A stretch of DNA of 64,000 nucleotides from assembly GCA_016715965.1 (NCBI GenBank), contig JADJXG010000001.1:443501-507500 (forward strand). Direction: 5' to 3'. Positions 1 through 11,700 of the stretch are shown here, piece after piece. The translations under genes were made by a program, and so were the position numbers. Position 1 is the stretch's first letter. Every line of letters begins with the position of its first letter. Below the pieces are notes generated by a model. It did not search any database. It worked only from the letters and a program-made list of their open reading frames with translations, and was not told the origin of the DNA. This stretch comes from Saprospiraceae bacterium. Its GTDB lineage: Bacteria > Bacteroidota > Bacteroidia > Chitinophagales > Saprospiraceae.

Positions 1-2666
1 TTCAGACCGCATTGATTTCTGAAGTGGCATCCTATCAGGAAATGGAGGAATACGCAGATCTCTTAAAGAGAGACATTGAGCGAATCAAAGAAATAAAATT
101 TGTAGAAATACAAGCATTGCCAAAATCCGAAATTCAGGTTGAATTAAATTTGGAGAGAATGGCTCAGTTGAGTTTAGGACTCGATCAGGTATTGGGAATG
201 ATTGAAGCAAACAATGTGAATATTCCTGCAGGTTCGATTCATCTAGGAAATAAAAAATACAATGTAAAGGTCAATTCGCCGATCGAAAATATGGATGAGC
301 TCAAAAAAACAATCATCCGAACCAATGCTCAGGCCAGACCTATTTATTTGGAAGATATTGCTCAGATTTCTGAAAAAGTAGAAACAAACAATCATCATGC
401 AAGATTTAATGGCAAAAGAGCCATATGGGTAGTCACCGCGATGAAAGACAAACAAAACATCATTCAGGTTCGCAATAAACTAGAAAAGGTATTTACCAAA
501 TTTAAATCCAGTCTGCCAAATACCATCCAATTGGAACATGCATTTGATCAGGAGAAAGGAGTGCGGCACAGACTCGCAGGTTTGGGAATTGATTTTTTGA
601 TTGCGATACTTTTGGTCATGTTGACCTTATTGCCATTGGGAACCAGGGCCTCCATTGTGGTGATGATTTCTATACCGTTGTCACTGAGCATAGGTTTGTT
701 TCTGCTGGATCTGATGGGATACACCCTCAATCAACTGAGTATTGTTGGAATGGTCATTGCGCTTGGACTTTTGGTGGATGACAGTATTGTGGTGGTCGAA
801 AATATAGAGAGATACATGCGAAAAGGTCTCAAGCCAAAAGTTGCGGCCATCACAGCGACCAATCACATCATGGTTGCTGTCATCGGTTGCACCGCAGCTC
901 TTTTGCTTGCATTTCTTCCCATCGCCAATTTACCGGAGGGATCCGGAGATTTCATTCGCTCTCTACCCATGGCAGTGATGATGACGGTTCTCGCTTCTCT
1001 GTTTGTAAGCCTTAGCATTATCCCATTTCTATCCAGTATTATTTTAAAATCAAACGGACATGGAGAATTGGAACAATCGAATTGGTTTTACCGCGCATTC
1101 AAAAATTATCTCAACAATCCCTATCAAAAACTCTTGCGTTGGTGCATGATGCATCCGGTCTGGACTTTATCTCTGGCAGGATTGTTGTTTGCTGCATCTT
1201 TCACATTGGTACCCAAATTGGGATTCAGTTTGTTTCCTGCTTCTGAAAAACCAATCCTGATCATTGATTTGGAAACAGAACACGACAGCAATTTAGAACA
1301 CACGGATAAAATAGCCAGAAATATTGAGCAATATTTGTTGGCAAAAAAGGAGGTGGTGCGATTGGCGAGCAATGTGGGGAAGGGAAATCCAAGAATTTAC
1401 TACAACGAATTTCAATCTCAACTCGATGATCAGCTTGCCCAGATGGTGGTATTTCTGGAAGATGAAACGGAAGTACCTGAAATCATAAGTATCGCAGAAC
1501 AATTGCGTTCAGAGCTGAGTGCCATCGCCGGTGCAAAAATTAAGGTTCGTCGATTCGAACAGGGTCCGCCGATTACCGCTCCCATTGAAATGCGAATCAT
1601 CGGAAAAAATCTTGATAGTTTGGAATATTTTGCGGCTGAAGTTGAAAAAATAATCCAGCAAACGGATGGTTGCATTTATGTGTCCAATGATTTAAAATTT
1701 AAAAAATCAGATCTCCGTTTGAAAATCAACAAACAAAAAGCAGGCTTATATGGTGTGCCTACTGCAGAGCTGGCAAAGACGATCCGACTTGCCATCGAAG
1801 GATTGGATGTTAGCACCATACAGGATAAAAATGATGACGAAATGAATATTCTGGTCACCATGAAAAAGTCCTCCTCAAACCCCATTCAACAATTGGAACA
1901 AGTTTATATTAGTTCGCTGAGCGGCGCCTTGGTTCCATTAAAATCCATTGTGGATATTGAAATGAAAACCAGTGCCACCGTGATCAATCATTACAACAAG
2001 GAACGATACAGTTCGGTCAGTTCATTTGTCGGTCAGGGATACAATACAGATCAACTCACTGATCAAATTATAGAAAGAATTCAAAATGAAATTAAACTAC
2101 CGGAGGGTTACCATCTTTTGGCTGCCGGTGAGCGCATGTCCAGAGAAGAATCCTTTGGTGGCATAGGCACCATTATTATTCTTGCCGTTTTTGGTTTGCT
2201 GGCAATATTGATATTAGAATTCAGAACTTTTAAGTCCACAATGATTGTTTTGAGTGTAATACCAATGGGTGTGATTGGTGCATTCCTGGCTTTGTATTTT
2301 GGAAATGAGACTTTGTCATTTGTGGCTACGATTGGTATGATTGCGTTGGCTGGAATTGAAATAAAAAATTCCATTCTGATGGTAGACTACACCAATCAGC
2401 TAAGAGAAAAAGGGATTGGACTTTATGAAGCCGTGATGGATGGCGCTGAAACTCGATTTCTACCCATCTTTTTAACTTCACTAACAGCCATCGGCGGAAT
2501 GATTCCATTGGTCATGGAAAAATCACCACTCATCAGTCCTCTGGCCCTGGTGTTAATTGGAGGTTTGATCAGCTCTACCCTTTTGAGTAGATTGGTCACT
2601 CCTGTCCTTTACTATTTAATTCCTCCAAAAATCGAAGTCCAGGACACTAGTAAATCCACTTTTTAA
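1..2666 (+). CDS. RND-family efflux transporter permease subunit, 5' truncated by window edge
   Basis: Inner-membrane proton-driven pump of the AcrB/CusA (RND) superfamily, the permease of a tripartite efflux complex. The frame is open from base 3, so the start lies outside; about 887 residues are visible of a usual ~1040, with roughly 150 N-terminal residues missing. Visible parts are periplasmic porter segments, a first multi-helix block from about residue 190 of the visible part containing GLLVDDSIVVVEN (the acidic proton-relay helix of the family), a second porter region, and a final helix block with GIEIKNSILMVDYTN. It ends convergent with the next gene, overlapping its 3' end by 20 bp. 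No membrane-fusion or outer-membrane partner is inside the window, so the substrate (metal or organic) cannot be judged. Family call is secure. Confidence 0.93.
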   Translation, partial: QTALISEVASYQEMEEYADLLKRDIERIKEIKFVEIQALPKSEIQVELNLERMAQLSLGLDQVLGMIEANNVNIPAGSIHLGNKKYNVKVNSPIENMDELKKTIIRTNAQARPIYLEDIAQISEKVETNNHHARFNGKRAIWVVTAMKDKQNIIQVRNKLEKVFTKFKSSLPNTIQLEHAFDQEKGVRHRLAGLGIDFLIAILLVMLTLLPLGTRASIVVMISIPLSLSIGLFLLDLMGYTLNQLSIVGMVIALGLLVDDSIVVVENIERYMRKGLKPKVAAITATNHIMVAVIGCTAALLLAFLPIANLPEGSGDFIRSLPMAVMMTVLASLFVSLSIIPFLSSIILKSNGHGELEQSNWFYRAFKNYLNNPYQKLLRWCMMHPVWTLSLAGLLFAASFTLVPKLGFSLFPASEKPILIIDLETEHDSNLEHTDKIARNIEQYLLAKKEVVRLASNVGKGNPRIYYNEFQSQLDDQLAQMVVFLEDETEVPEIISIAEQLRSELSAIAGAKIKVRRFEQGPPITAPIEMRIIGKNLDSLEYFAAEVEKIIQQTDGCIYVSNDLKFKKSDLRLKINKQKAGLYGVPTAELAKTIRLAIEGLDVSTIQDKNDDEMNILVTMKKSSSNPIQQLEQVYISSLSGALVPLKSIVDIEMKTSATVINHYNKERYSSVSSFVGQGYNTDQLTDQIIERIQNEIKLPEGYHLLAAGERMSREESFGGIGTIIILAVFGLLAILILEFRTFKSTMIVLSVIPMGVIGAFLALYFGNETLSFVATIGMIALAGIEIKNSILMVDYTNQLREKGIGLYEAVMDGAETRFLPIFLTSLTAIGGMIPLVMEKSPLISPLALVLIGGLISSTLLSRLVTPVLYYLIPPKIEVQDTSKSTF

Positions 2667-3555
2667 GTAAATCCTTTAGGGTACAAAACCAATGTTGGTT
2701 CCAACTGACTTCGAAATAGGCTTCTGTCGCGGGTCCAAATCCCTGGTAAAATTGTTTGACACCTTCCAAATCCGAACCTTCAAAATCAAAGACCCGATGT
2801 GAATTTTTAAATTGTTGGAGGACGGTATGAAGAATGCCGTACATGGCAATCTTCTTCTTCCCTTCTATACTGCTCAGTGACATTAAATTGACGATCCGAT
2901 AACCATTGTCAGAAAGAAGACACAATGATATAATCTCGTTTTTTTGATTGCGGGCTGCCACGACAAAACCTTTCTGTCTTGAGAACAATTCTGTGGATAA
3001 TTTTTGCAAAGCGTTTCGGTTGAGACCTTCAATGGCAGCATTTTGTTTTTGAAACTGATCAATCCAATTTAAGAATTCAGGTTTACTGACTGAAAAATCA
3101 ATCGAAATATGATTGGACAAACTTTTTTTCACCCTCCTTTTGTGATGTGAACTATACATCTCTTCATTCTCCAATCTATAGTGTTCCAGATCAACCACCA
3201 GATTGGTTCTTCTCTGTGTATCAGGAATAAAATAATTGAGACAATACTTTCCGCAATTAAATTGGTCCGCGAGACTTGCCATGAACTTTTCAATCATGGC
3301 TTGGTCCGGGACTTCACTCCCTATAAAACGGTGTTGCTGCGTAAAAGGCGCCCGGCAGGCCGTTTTCATCGCCCAATTTTTTTTATAGCTGACCGGTATT
3401 CGAATGTCTTTTCCTGAAAGAAAAAATGCACCCCATTGATCAGAAACTACCTCAAGGTACCAGGACAAAGCTTCCAGACGGTAGTCCGGATTCAGAACGA
3501 TTTTTTGATCCCATTCCTCCCAATCGATCTCATCAGAATTTTTCCAAATCCACAT
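2647..3555 (-). CDS. FemAB-like / GNAT-fold acyltransferase (hypothetical)
   Basis: A 302-aa soluble protein that reads like the BioF2/FemAB-type GNAT acetyltransferases common in Bacteroidota. The supporting part is the C-terminal half: a segment near residues 120-150 rich in Lys/Arg after an acidic stretch (SSHHKRRVKKSL), then VVAARN, a short strand-loop ending ISLCLLSDN, and the closing FDFEGSDLEGVKQFYQGFG, which matches the usual 'F-D-F-x-G-S...G...F...F-G' end of this family. The acceptor is unknown; peptidoglycan, lipid or small-molecule acylation are all possible. It follows the methyltransferase gene on the same strand with a 3-bp gap, so the two are probably cotranscribed. No signal peptide or membrane segment is seen. 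Confidence 0.6.
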   Translation of the reverse strand: MWIWKNSDEIDWEEWDQKIVLNPDYRLEALSWYLEVVSDQWGAFFLSGKDIRIPVSYKKNWAMKTACRAPFTQQHRFIGSEVPDQAMIEKFMASLADQFNCGKYCLNYFIPDTQRRTNLVVDLEHYRLENEEMYSSHHKRRVKKSLSNHISIDFSVSKPEFLNWIDQFQKQNAAIEGLNRNALQKLSTELFSRQKGFVVAARNQKNEIISLCLLSDNGYRIVNLMSLSSIEGKKKIAMYGILHTVLQQFKNSHRVFDFEGSDLEGVKQFYQGFGPATEAYFEVSWNQHWFCTLKDLLKKWIY

Positions 3556-3558
3556 GAA

Positions 3559-4197
3559 TTATTTCTTTATGGCCACAGAAATGCCATCTCTGATGGGGAG
3601 AATTACCACATCCCAATTTTCACTGTTTCTTAAATACTGATTGTATTGATCGATGATCAGGGTGTCTTTATCTTTGTTTTCCTGGACTACCTTTCCATAC
3701 CACAAGACATTGTCAGAAATTAAAACAGATCCAGAAGGCATCATGGGCTCCAGTACTTTCAGATAATCCAGGTACTCTTTTTTAGATCCATCGACAAAAG
3801 CAAGATCCACTTTCCAATTTTTAGTTGGAAGCAGTTTCAGTGCACTGCCTTTGATAAAATCAATTTTATTGCAGAGTACCAGGTTTTCCTGAAGTCTTTT
3901 AATGATTTCATCATAGCTATCATCTACCTCAAAAGTATACAGCCGACCCATAGGGCTCAGTCCTTCTGCAAGACACATTGCACTATATCCCGTGAAAGTT
4001 CCGATCTCCACAATGGTATCCGGTTTTTTCAAACGAGAAAGCAGACTTAAAAATCGTCCCTGAACTGCTCCGCTGAGCATTTGTGGAAGCATGGTTTGTA
4101 AATGGGTTTTGCGTTCAAGTTCCGTAAGATAATCAGGTACTGAAGAAAGATGTGTATCACAATAGCGCAATATATCCAATGACAAACCTTCTAACAT
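3559..4197 (-). CDS. SAM-dependent O-methyltransferase (caffeoyl-CoA OMT / YrrM type)
   Basis: Predicted class I SAM-dependent O-methyltransferase of 212 aa. Motifs in order: VEIGTFTGYS (63-72, SAM-binding motif I), TFEVD (88-92, acidic residue for ribose hydroxyls), AFVDGSKKEY (133-142) and SDNVLWYG (161-168). The Asp residues of the last two correspond to the divalent-metal ligands of the catechol/caffeoyl-CoA OMT group. I chose the ATG at 4197 rather than the longer frame from 4344, because the longer version would overlap the end of the upstream giant gene and add an unrelated 49-residue extension; the chosen start lies 29 bp after that gene's stop. The substrate is unknown. Probably cotranscribed with the acyltransferase gene downstream. 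Confidence 0.88.
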   Translation of the reverse strand: MLEGLSLDILRYCDTHLSSVPDYLTELERKTHLQTMLPQMLSGAVQGRFLSLLSRLKKPDTIVEIGTFTGYSAMCLAEGLSPMGRLYTFEVDDSYDEIIKRLQENLVLCNKIDFIKGSALKLLPTKNWKVDLAFVDGSKKEYLDYLKVLEPMMPSGSVLISDNVLWYGKVVQENKDKDTLIIDQYNQYLRNSENWDVVILPIRDGISVAIKK

Positions 4198-4226
4198 ATT
4201 CTGTATTTTAAAATGGAGATCAAATC

Positions 4227-7200
4227 TCAGCGAATGAGCGAAATCTCTCCAAAAAATGTACGGATCTCTTCCCCAACCAACACTTCCACCATGTACACAT
4301 ATACTCCCGGCATCAGATCCTGACCTTGAAATCTTCCATCCCATCCAGATACCGGTACATTCACCGGAAAATTTTTATTCTCGAAAACCTTTGCACCCCA
4401 TCGGTCATAAACGGCCATTTGTCGAACCATCATCTGATCAGACTCTGATACCGGGTAAAAGTATTCGTGGATATTGTCCCCATTTGGAGAAAATGCATTG
4501 GGAAAAAATACTTCAGAATCCCTGATTATTTTTACGAGAATTTGAAGAATTTCCACACAACCATTTTCATCCGTCACCTGAACGGAAATAAGCTGTTCCT
4601 CGGTAGCAGTTAAAACAGGATTGAGGCAATCGGAACAGCTCAATTGGTTGGAGGGGCTCCACAAAATGGATTGGATGGCTCCTCCGCTTTTGATCATAAG
4701 TTGTAAGGTCGAACTTTCCCCTTCCAGCAAGGTAATCTCTGGAATTAAATCCAATTGCAAACCTATACTGGAATCAATTTGCACCTGAGAGCTGTACTCA
4801 CATCCATTTCTATCCCTTATCCTGACCGGATAAATTCCTTTTGGCAGGTTGCTAAAAATATTTTGCGTACTATAATTCATTCCGTCATCGATGGAATATT
4901 CAAATCCCGGGCTTCCGCCGGTAATTTGACCAATCACAATGGAGCCTGTCGTAAAAATGCATCCTATGTCTGTTTTATTGATCACAGCATTGCGGATTCT
5001 GGAAGTATCCTCCACGATTTCGATGGAACGTGTGACGCTGCATCTGTTTCTTGAGAAAGTCAGAGTAGCCGTGTATAAGCCGGGAATGGTCGTGCTAAAT
5101 TGGGGTAAACCATAGGTAAAACCATTGGGTCCTGTCCATTGGATTCTGAATCCCTGAGAATTGGTTACTGCGATGACCGGGGCAGAATTTCTCTTACAAT
5201 TGATTGTGTCGGCCAATAATAACAAATCCGGCTCGGAAGTATCGGCTACAATTCGAATCGTTCTGATGAGCTGACAATTGGCCCTGTTGGTAACTGTCAC
5301 AGTATAATCTCCAGGAATGTTTGTATCCGGATTCTTTTCTAAGCTGGAAAATCCATTTGGTCCAGACCAGCTAAAATCTAAATCCGTCTCCAGGGTCAAC
5401 AGAGGAAGTTTTAAATTTCTTCTTTCACAATTCATCGTATCGTCCATGATCATCACATCCGGAAGACTCCGCAAATCTTTTATAAAAATTGAGTCTGTGA
5501 ACGAACAGCCAAACTGATTGGTGATGGTAAACACATAAAATCCTTCTGCAAGTACGGTGGCAGTATCCTGTTGGATAGATATTCCTGCTGGACCACTGAA
5601 TTGCAAAACGTCGGTTGAAGAAATTCCGCCTATTTTAATTTTTGCATTGTTTCGGGCGCAGGTAAGTGAATCAATTTGAAACAAGGAAATCATAGGTGGA
5701 CTTCCAAATTGATAAATTCGCAAACTACGCATCGCTTCACATCCATTGGGATCAATTATTTTTAAGGTGTAAACTCCGGAATCTGAAACCATGGGATTGG
5801 GATTGGTGGAGCTGAATCCACCGGGCCCTGTCCACTCATACCGCACGCCCTGCGTATTTGAACCTCCCTGCAATATCAAAGATGTTTTATCACAAGTCAA
5901 AGTGTCATCTTTTGTAAAGATGTCGGGCAATACATCTTTCTGAAAAACAAAGATGGAGTCCGTCTTGATGCATCCATTCTGGCCAATCATTTGGAGATAA
6001 TACCACCCACCCACTGTAACAGAGGTTCTTAACTGGTCCGAACTAAATCCGCCTGGACCAAACCAATTGAAATCAACACCGGGATCAATCGAGTTTATTC
6101 TGATTTCAGCATTCGAAGTACAGCTAATGGTATCTGCTTCAAGGGTGGCGGAAGGAAGTGTTTTGTCTTCTGAAATTAAAACCGCTTCAGTGGCTTCGCA
6201 ACCATTGGACTTCGTGATGCGCAATATATAAAGCCCGGGAATGAAAATAGGTGGATCGATTACATTGGACATGAATCCACCAGGACCTGTCCAGTTGAAA
6301 TCAATGATGTCAAGATCAGTTTGAACAAAAGGAAAGATCATATTTTTTTTGCAGGTGAGCGTATCGTTTCTCAATTCGAGTTGTGGAACTGCTTTATTTT
6401 CATAAATCAACACTGATCCTGAGCGCGGACATCCGTTTTTACCAATGACTACAACTGTGTATTCGCCCGGCAAATTAACTTCGGGATTTGCCAGGGTGGA
6501 ACTAAATCCCGCTGGCCCTCTCCAATCATAATTCAGAGTGGTATCCGGATTCACCTGCAGGATTATTTTATCCAATAAACAAGTAAGTGTGTCTGAAAAT
6601 ACATTTACCTGAGGTGTGTCAATGTCCTGAAAAACTTGAATGATTTCTGCATTCAAACAACCATTCGGCAATTTTACAATCAATGTATAATCTCCGGGAG
6701 AACTTACCTGAATGTTGGAATTGTTGCCCAAAGGACCCGAAGGACCCGTCCATTCAAACACAGCATCTGCACTGCTGCTTGACCCCTGGAGGGAAATAAA
6801 GGGTCGGTTGCAATCCAATGTATCGGCAGGCCCAATCACGATGTCAGGTGTCGCAAAATCTGCGGCAATGTAAACGGAATCAAATCCCACACATCCATCC
6901 TTGGTCACCAATGAAATAAAATACCATCCGGAATCTTTTACCATCACCCGTTTGTCATTGGAAGAAAAACCATTGGGTCCATTCCATAGTACGGTACCGC
7001 TTGTGTCGGTCGTATATCGAATTAAAATTTCAGGATGATTGCAATTCAGGGTATCACTGGAAAAAGAAACCGGCACATTGGTTTTGAAGTTGAAAACAAA
7101 AAATGAATCCTCTGCAAAACATCCCAATGAATCTCTCACCAAAAGTTTGTACCATCCTGTATCTTTTGCAACAACGTCGGAAGTTCTTACTTTGGCACCG

Positions 7201-8648
7201 CTTGGTAAGGTCCATTCAAACTCTGGTCTGGCGCTGACAGAAGCTCCTTTCAGGAAGACAGAATCCTGACCGCAGCGTATGGTATCTCCGGCAATCGATA
7301 GATCCACATCTGTCCGATTGTCCTCTACAATTAGTTTGATCGTGGACTTACAACCGTAATCATCGGTTGCTGTCACCTCATATTCACCTGGCTCGCGAAT
7401 GTTGCGGTCTACTGCTCTGGAACTCGTGTATCCATTGGGTCCTGTCCATTCAAAAGTCACGTTTGGGTTGGTGGACCTTGCTTCGATACTGCCTACAGGA
7501 TTCTTACAATCTATGTTGCTCTTCAATGTGGACAAGTTGGGTGGAGTTACATTTCCAGTCACTGTCACGCTGACTTCTTTCTCACAGCCAAACTCTCCGA
7601 TTACTTTAAGTTTATACGTGCCGGGTGCATCAATCACCGGATTTCGGGTTTTATCTCCGCTGATTATTCTTCCGTTGGTGGTGGTCCACTGATAGCTAAT
7701 GTTTGGCCCAGAGGAAGATCCGGAAGCATCAAGTGTCATTGGCCTGTTGGAGCAGCCAATCTCATCAGGCATGCTGATGTCTGCTTCCAACTCGTAAACG
7801 GTGACCGTCACCTCGTCTTTTTCCTCACAGCACTCAATCACCACAATATCATCAATGGCACAAAGACTAAAACCTCCTGTTCCTCCTGTATTGTCAAAAC
7901 AAAAATTGGCTGAACCTGAAGCACCAGAGTTCCATGTAAAATTGCCTTCAGCTTCCATACACAGACCACTCTCTGCGGGAACTGATCCTACGTCAGCACC
8001 GTTTATGCGAAGTCGGATTACCGGTGGACTTCCAAGAATATAAGGAATTCCAAATACTTTAAAGCTAATTTTGTAATCTGTATTTGGTGTGACGGCTAAT
8101 GTTTGGCAAAGAATGTTTGTACCCGGTCCTGTAGGTGAAATAACCAGTGCAAAACTCCCAATATTGGGATTGCAACCAAAGGCAGTGGCTATTTGAGGCA
8201 CACTCATGACCATATATCCGCCTGTACTCATTACAAGGGTATTGGGATTTGTGTGCAAGGTATAGGAAGAGGTGGAAGGGGCGATAGAACCTGATTCAAA
8301 CCCACCATTGACAAACCGATTGGGTGACATTCCTCTTGCAGTTAGTGTATAAGTCGTGGTAGAGGAAGGATTGGCGATGGGATTTAAGACATCCGGATTG
8401 CTCAATCCGTCAGCAGGTTCCCAGGAATAACTGCTAAATCCTCCGTTGACCATACCGCTTAGGTTTTTGCCGATACCTGCACAAATGGTAATATCAGGAC
8501 CAGCATTGACCGTTATGTTGCAACCGTTGGACATGCTTGATAAAAAAGTAAGACCAGGCAAAATTTTGGAAGGATGATTTATCTGGGCCTGCACCTCTGC
8601 AAAAAATAAAAATCCAATTACCCATAAAACCAATTCCCTTTTTTTCAT
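4227..8648 (-). CDS. Giant secreted Ig-repeat protein with T9SS type B sorting domain (copy 1)
   Basis: A 1473-aa surface or secreted protein. The start is placed at 8648 because it gives a clean signal peptide (MKKRELVLWVIGFLFFAEVQA); the longer frame to 8732 adds 28 unlikely residues. Order of parts: signal peptide; PKD-like segment ending in SYSWEPADGLSNP; a jelly-roll-like module beginning VNGGFESG; a PKD-like repeat; 11 tandem Ig-like repeats of about 80 aa, each opening with a D-T/S-L-x-C motif and containing W.GPxGFSS and a late NGC; one SprB-like repeat (GSPGFEYSIDDG...); a linker with SPSNQLSCSDCLNP; and a C-terminal gliding-motility-associated domain (FFPNAFSPNGDNIHEYF ... YDRWGAKVFE ... 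GEISLIR). This C-terminal signal targets proteins through the type IX system to the cell surface. The paralogue lies immediately upstream. Likely an adhesin; the ligand is unknown. Confidence 0.9.
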   Translation of the reverse strand: MKKRELVLWVIGFLFFAEVQAQINHPSKILPGLTFLSSMSNGCNITVNAGPDITICAGIGKNLSGMVNGGFSSYSWEPADGLSNPDVLNPIANPSSTTTYTLTARGMSPNRFVNGGFESGSIAPSTSSYTLHTNPNTLVMSTGGYMVMSVPQIATAFGCNPNIGSFALVISPTGPGTNILCQTLAVTPNTDYKISFKVFGIPYILGSPPVIRLRINGADVGSVPAESGLCMEAEGNFTWNSGASGSANFCFDNTGGTGGFSLCAIDDIVVIECCEEKDEVTVTVYELEADISMPDEIGCSNRPMTLDASGSSSGPNISYQWTTTNGRIISGDKTRNPVIDAPGTYKLKVIGEFGCEKEVSVTVTGNVTPPNLSTLKSNIDCKNPVGSIEARSTNPNVTFEWTGPNGYTSSRAVDRNIREPGEYEVTATDDYGCKSTIKLIVEDNRTDVDLSIAGDTIRCGQDSVFLKGASVSARPEFEWTLPSGAKVRTSDVVAKDTGWYKLLVRDSLGCFAEDSFFVFNFKTNVPVSFSSDTLNCNHPEILIRYTTDTSGTVLWNGPNGFSSNDKRVMVKDSGWYFISLVTKDGCVGFDSVYIAADFATPDIVIGPADTLDCNRPFISLQGSSSSADAVFEWTGPSGPLGNNSNIQVSSPGDYTLIVKLPNGCLNAEIIQVFQDIDTPQVNVFSDTLTCLLDKIILQVNPDTTLNYDWRGPAGFSSTLANPEVNLPGEYTVVVIGKNGCPRSGSVLIYENKAVPQLELRNDTLTCKKNMIFPFVQTDLDIIDFNWTGPGGFMSNVIDPPIFIPGLYILRITKSNGCEATEAVLISEDKTLPSATLEADTISCTSNAEIRINSIDPGVDFNWFGPGGFSSDQLRTSVTVGGWYYLQMIGQNGCIKTDSIFVFQKDVLPDIFTKDDTLTCDKTSLILQGGSNTQGVRYEWTGPGGFSSTNPNPMVSDSGVYTLKIIDPNGCEAMRSLRIYQFGSPPMISLFQIDSLTCARNNAKIKIGGISSTDVLQFSGPAGISIQQDTATVLAEGFYVFTITNQFGCSFTDSIFIKDLRSLPDVMIMDDTMNCERRNLKLPLLTLETDLDFSWSGPNGFSSLEKNPDTNIPGDYTVTVTNRANCQLIRTIRIVADTSEPDLLLLADTINCKRNSAPVIAVTNSQGFRIQWTGPNGFTYGLPQFSTTIPGLYTATLTFSRNRCSVTRSIEIVEDTSRIRNAVINKTDIGCIFTTGSIVIGQITGGSPGFEYSIDDGMNYSTQNIFSNLPKGIYPVRIRDRNGCEYSSQVQIDSSIGLQLDLIPEITLLEGESSTLQLMIKSGGAIQSILWSPSNQLSCSDCLNPVLTATEEQLISVQVTDENGCVEILQILVKIIRDSEVFFPNAFSPNGDNIHEYFYPVSESDQMMVRQMAVYDRWGAKVFENKNFPVNVPVSGWDGRFQGQDLMPGVYVYMVEVLVGEEIRTFFGEISLIR

Positions 8649-8749
8649 CAAGATGTTTCCTTGCTCTTTTATCCATTGATTTTTACCAAACAATACCCTC
8701 ATATTACTCCAATCGGTTTTGCAAATCATCATTTATTGTGTTTCTCCAT

Positions 8750-11700
8750 TTATCGGATGAGGCTCAGATCGCCTTCCAGACTGAGCAATTTTCCATTGAT
8801 GGTTTCTGCTTTGACAAAATAAACATACACCCCTGGAAGACATCGCTCTCCTTTATAAGTTCCATCCCAACCCTGATCCGGTTGATTGGGATAAAAATTT
8901 CGATTGTTAAAAACAAGATTTCCCCATCGGTCAAAAATGGAGAATTGATTGATTTTGATAACTTCATTCTCCGGACCATGCACCCACACGCGGTCATTGA
9001 CGACATCATCATTTGGACTAAAAATGTTGGGAACGAAAATTTCCGGAGTTATAACAATGATTCTGATTCTACTTACAGAAACGCATCCATTTTCATCTGT
9101 TACGGTAACGATGTATTCTGTGGTTTCCAGAGGATTGGCCACAGGATTCTGACAATCGACACAACTCAAGCCCACCGTTGGAGCCCATACAATGGATTTT
9201 ATTTTGGATGGATCCAGATTGATGGAAAGATTTAACTGTTCCTGTTCGCCCAGTTGCAATTCAACAACAGGTGTGAGATCTGTCTCGACTTCCGGTAATT
9301 TGATCATTTCAAAAGCTTTGACGAATTCACAACCCGAGGCATCTCTTACCAATAAATTGTATTTTCCAGGCAATAAAGATTTAAAATCAGGATTGGAGGA
9401 AAAGCTCAGACCTCCATCCAAAGAATAGCTATATCCACCATGTCCACCCACCAATCCCAATACAACCATTGATCCTTTTTCTTCGCCGCACATTGGTTGT
9501 AAAGTTTGCAGAAGAATGTCTTTTATCAAATTAGTGTCTGCATTGACAACAACTTCTCTTTTTGAAACACATCCATTTTCCGGATTGGTCACTTCTACAA
9601 AATACCTTCCTGCGGTACTTACCAATTGTCTGAAGCTATTGGAAATTATTTGACCTTGAGCGTCTCTCCAAACAATTTGGTCCAAAGGCCCGAATCCAAG
9701 CACTTTAATTTCAGCATCCGGATGTTTGCATTGGATGCTGTCTGCGGTGGCAAAGATTTGTGGGGAAAGTGTATCAGATAAAATATGGACGATTTGAGTG
9801 GATTCGCATCCATTGGTGGATGTCACTCTCAAAAGATAAATACCGGGAGTTTGCACCAGTGGATTTTGTTGATTGGAGCTAAATCCCGAAGGTCCGCTCC
9901 AACTGAACAGATCGGTTGTCCGCTGAGATTGGGCTTGTAGCCTTGTATTTACTTTGATGCAAGTCAAGGTATCGTTGGCTACAGATAGAACGGGTGTGAG
10001 TGTATCTATTCCAACATGGGTGCTAAGCGTGTTGGTGCAATGATTCTGGCCTGTAACCGTAACATGAAAAAGACCTGCCACGCTCGTAAAAATACTGGAT
10101 TGATTTTGGGTACTTCCGTCCGGTCTGGTCCAAGTATAAATGGCATTGGATGCGTTACTTTGTGCAGTGAGTGTAACTTGTCTTCGAAGACAGGTAATGG
10201 TATCAGAAAGTATCCGGAGTGTTGGTGCCAGGGTATCCTGATGGATAAAAACGGAATCTTCCCGAAAACAAAAATTGTCATTCGTCAATCTCAAAACATA
10301 CCAACCTCCATTGGTTACAAGAGGAGATCTTTGATTGGAAATAAAGCCTGCCGGACCTCTCCATTCGATCAGGTTCGGATTTTCTACACTATTAAAAACA
10401 AGATTGGCAGATTGATCACGGCAATTGAGACTGTCCGAGGTCAATAAAAAACGAGGGCGAACCGTATCCTGAAATATGTTTACATCCAGCTCGGTAAAAC
10501 AATCGCTGCGGTTGGTGACCTTCACTCTATAATTTCCTCCCCTTTGGATACTGAGATCCTTTTGTGTGCCCAGGATGCCTGTTGGATCGGACCACTCATA
10601 GCGCAAAGAATCATGAGAGGACTGAGCTGAAAGAACAATGCTGGTTTTTTGACAATCCAGGGTGTCTGTCACTACAAAGAGATCTGGTTTCCCAAGGTCA
10701 GGGAAAATATCAATTCGTAAAGAATCAGTACACCCGTTGGGATTGGTGGCCACGATAAGATAACTGCCCGGCGTTTTTACATACGGATTCGGAATGGTAG
10801 CGAAAAATCCCCCAGGACCACTTAGCACAAGATCACCTGTCACATTGACTGCATTTGCATTTAATTGGATGGAGTCCATGGTACAGCGCAATGTATCATT
10901 GGTTCCAGTCAAAACAGGTGTCAATTTATCTTCGACGACATCAAGGAATAGGATGGTTTTACAGTAGTTTTTTCCGGTTGCTTCCAATTGATAGCGACCT
11001 GCAGCATTCAAAATGGGTGAGGCCTGTGAAGAAGTAAAACCGAAGGGACCATTCCATAGAAATGAAATACCATTGGTATCCTTGTTTTGTACAACATTGA
11101 CCACAGGACGTATGCAATTGATGGTATCTACTCCTGCTTCAATCGTTGGACTCAGGGTGTCTGCAACAATGAATCTGGTGATGGTATCTTTGCAGGCATT
11201 GTTGCCTATGACGGCAAGCCTGTACAGTCCAGGGATTTGGGTCACCAAAACATTTTGATTGTAAACTGTTCCACCCGGATCTATCCAGGTGTAATTGGCA
11301 AGAGGGTCATTGCTTCTGCCAATCAAGGTTGCGGTTCTGTTCTGGCAATTGATGGAATCAATGCTGGCATCTAAAATTGGTTTGAGTGTATCCACCACAA
11401 TTTCAAATGCAAAACTGTCTTCACAAAAATTTTCTGAAAGAATATGGAGTTTGTATAATCCTCCTGTTTTGAACAGCCAGCCCGAACTATCGAATCTGAA
11501 TGGAGTGGATGGTCCAATGATTGCAAAACTATCTTTTGCATTGAAATTTACAAGCCTCAAAATGGCTGAATCTTTGACACAATTTAAACTATCGGTCCTA
11601 AACAAAGCATTGGGTTTGTATTGGTCTTTGCCAATGCGAACTGAATCAAAACGAATGCATCCGGATGGAGTGGTGGTTTTCAAAACAAACCATCCACTGT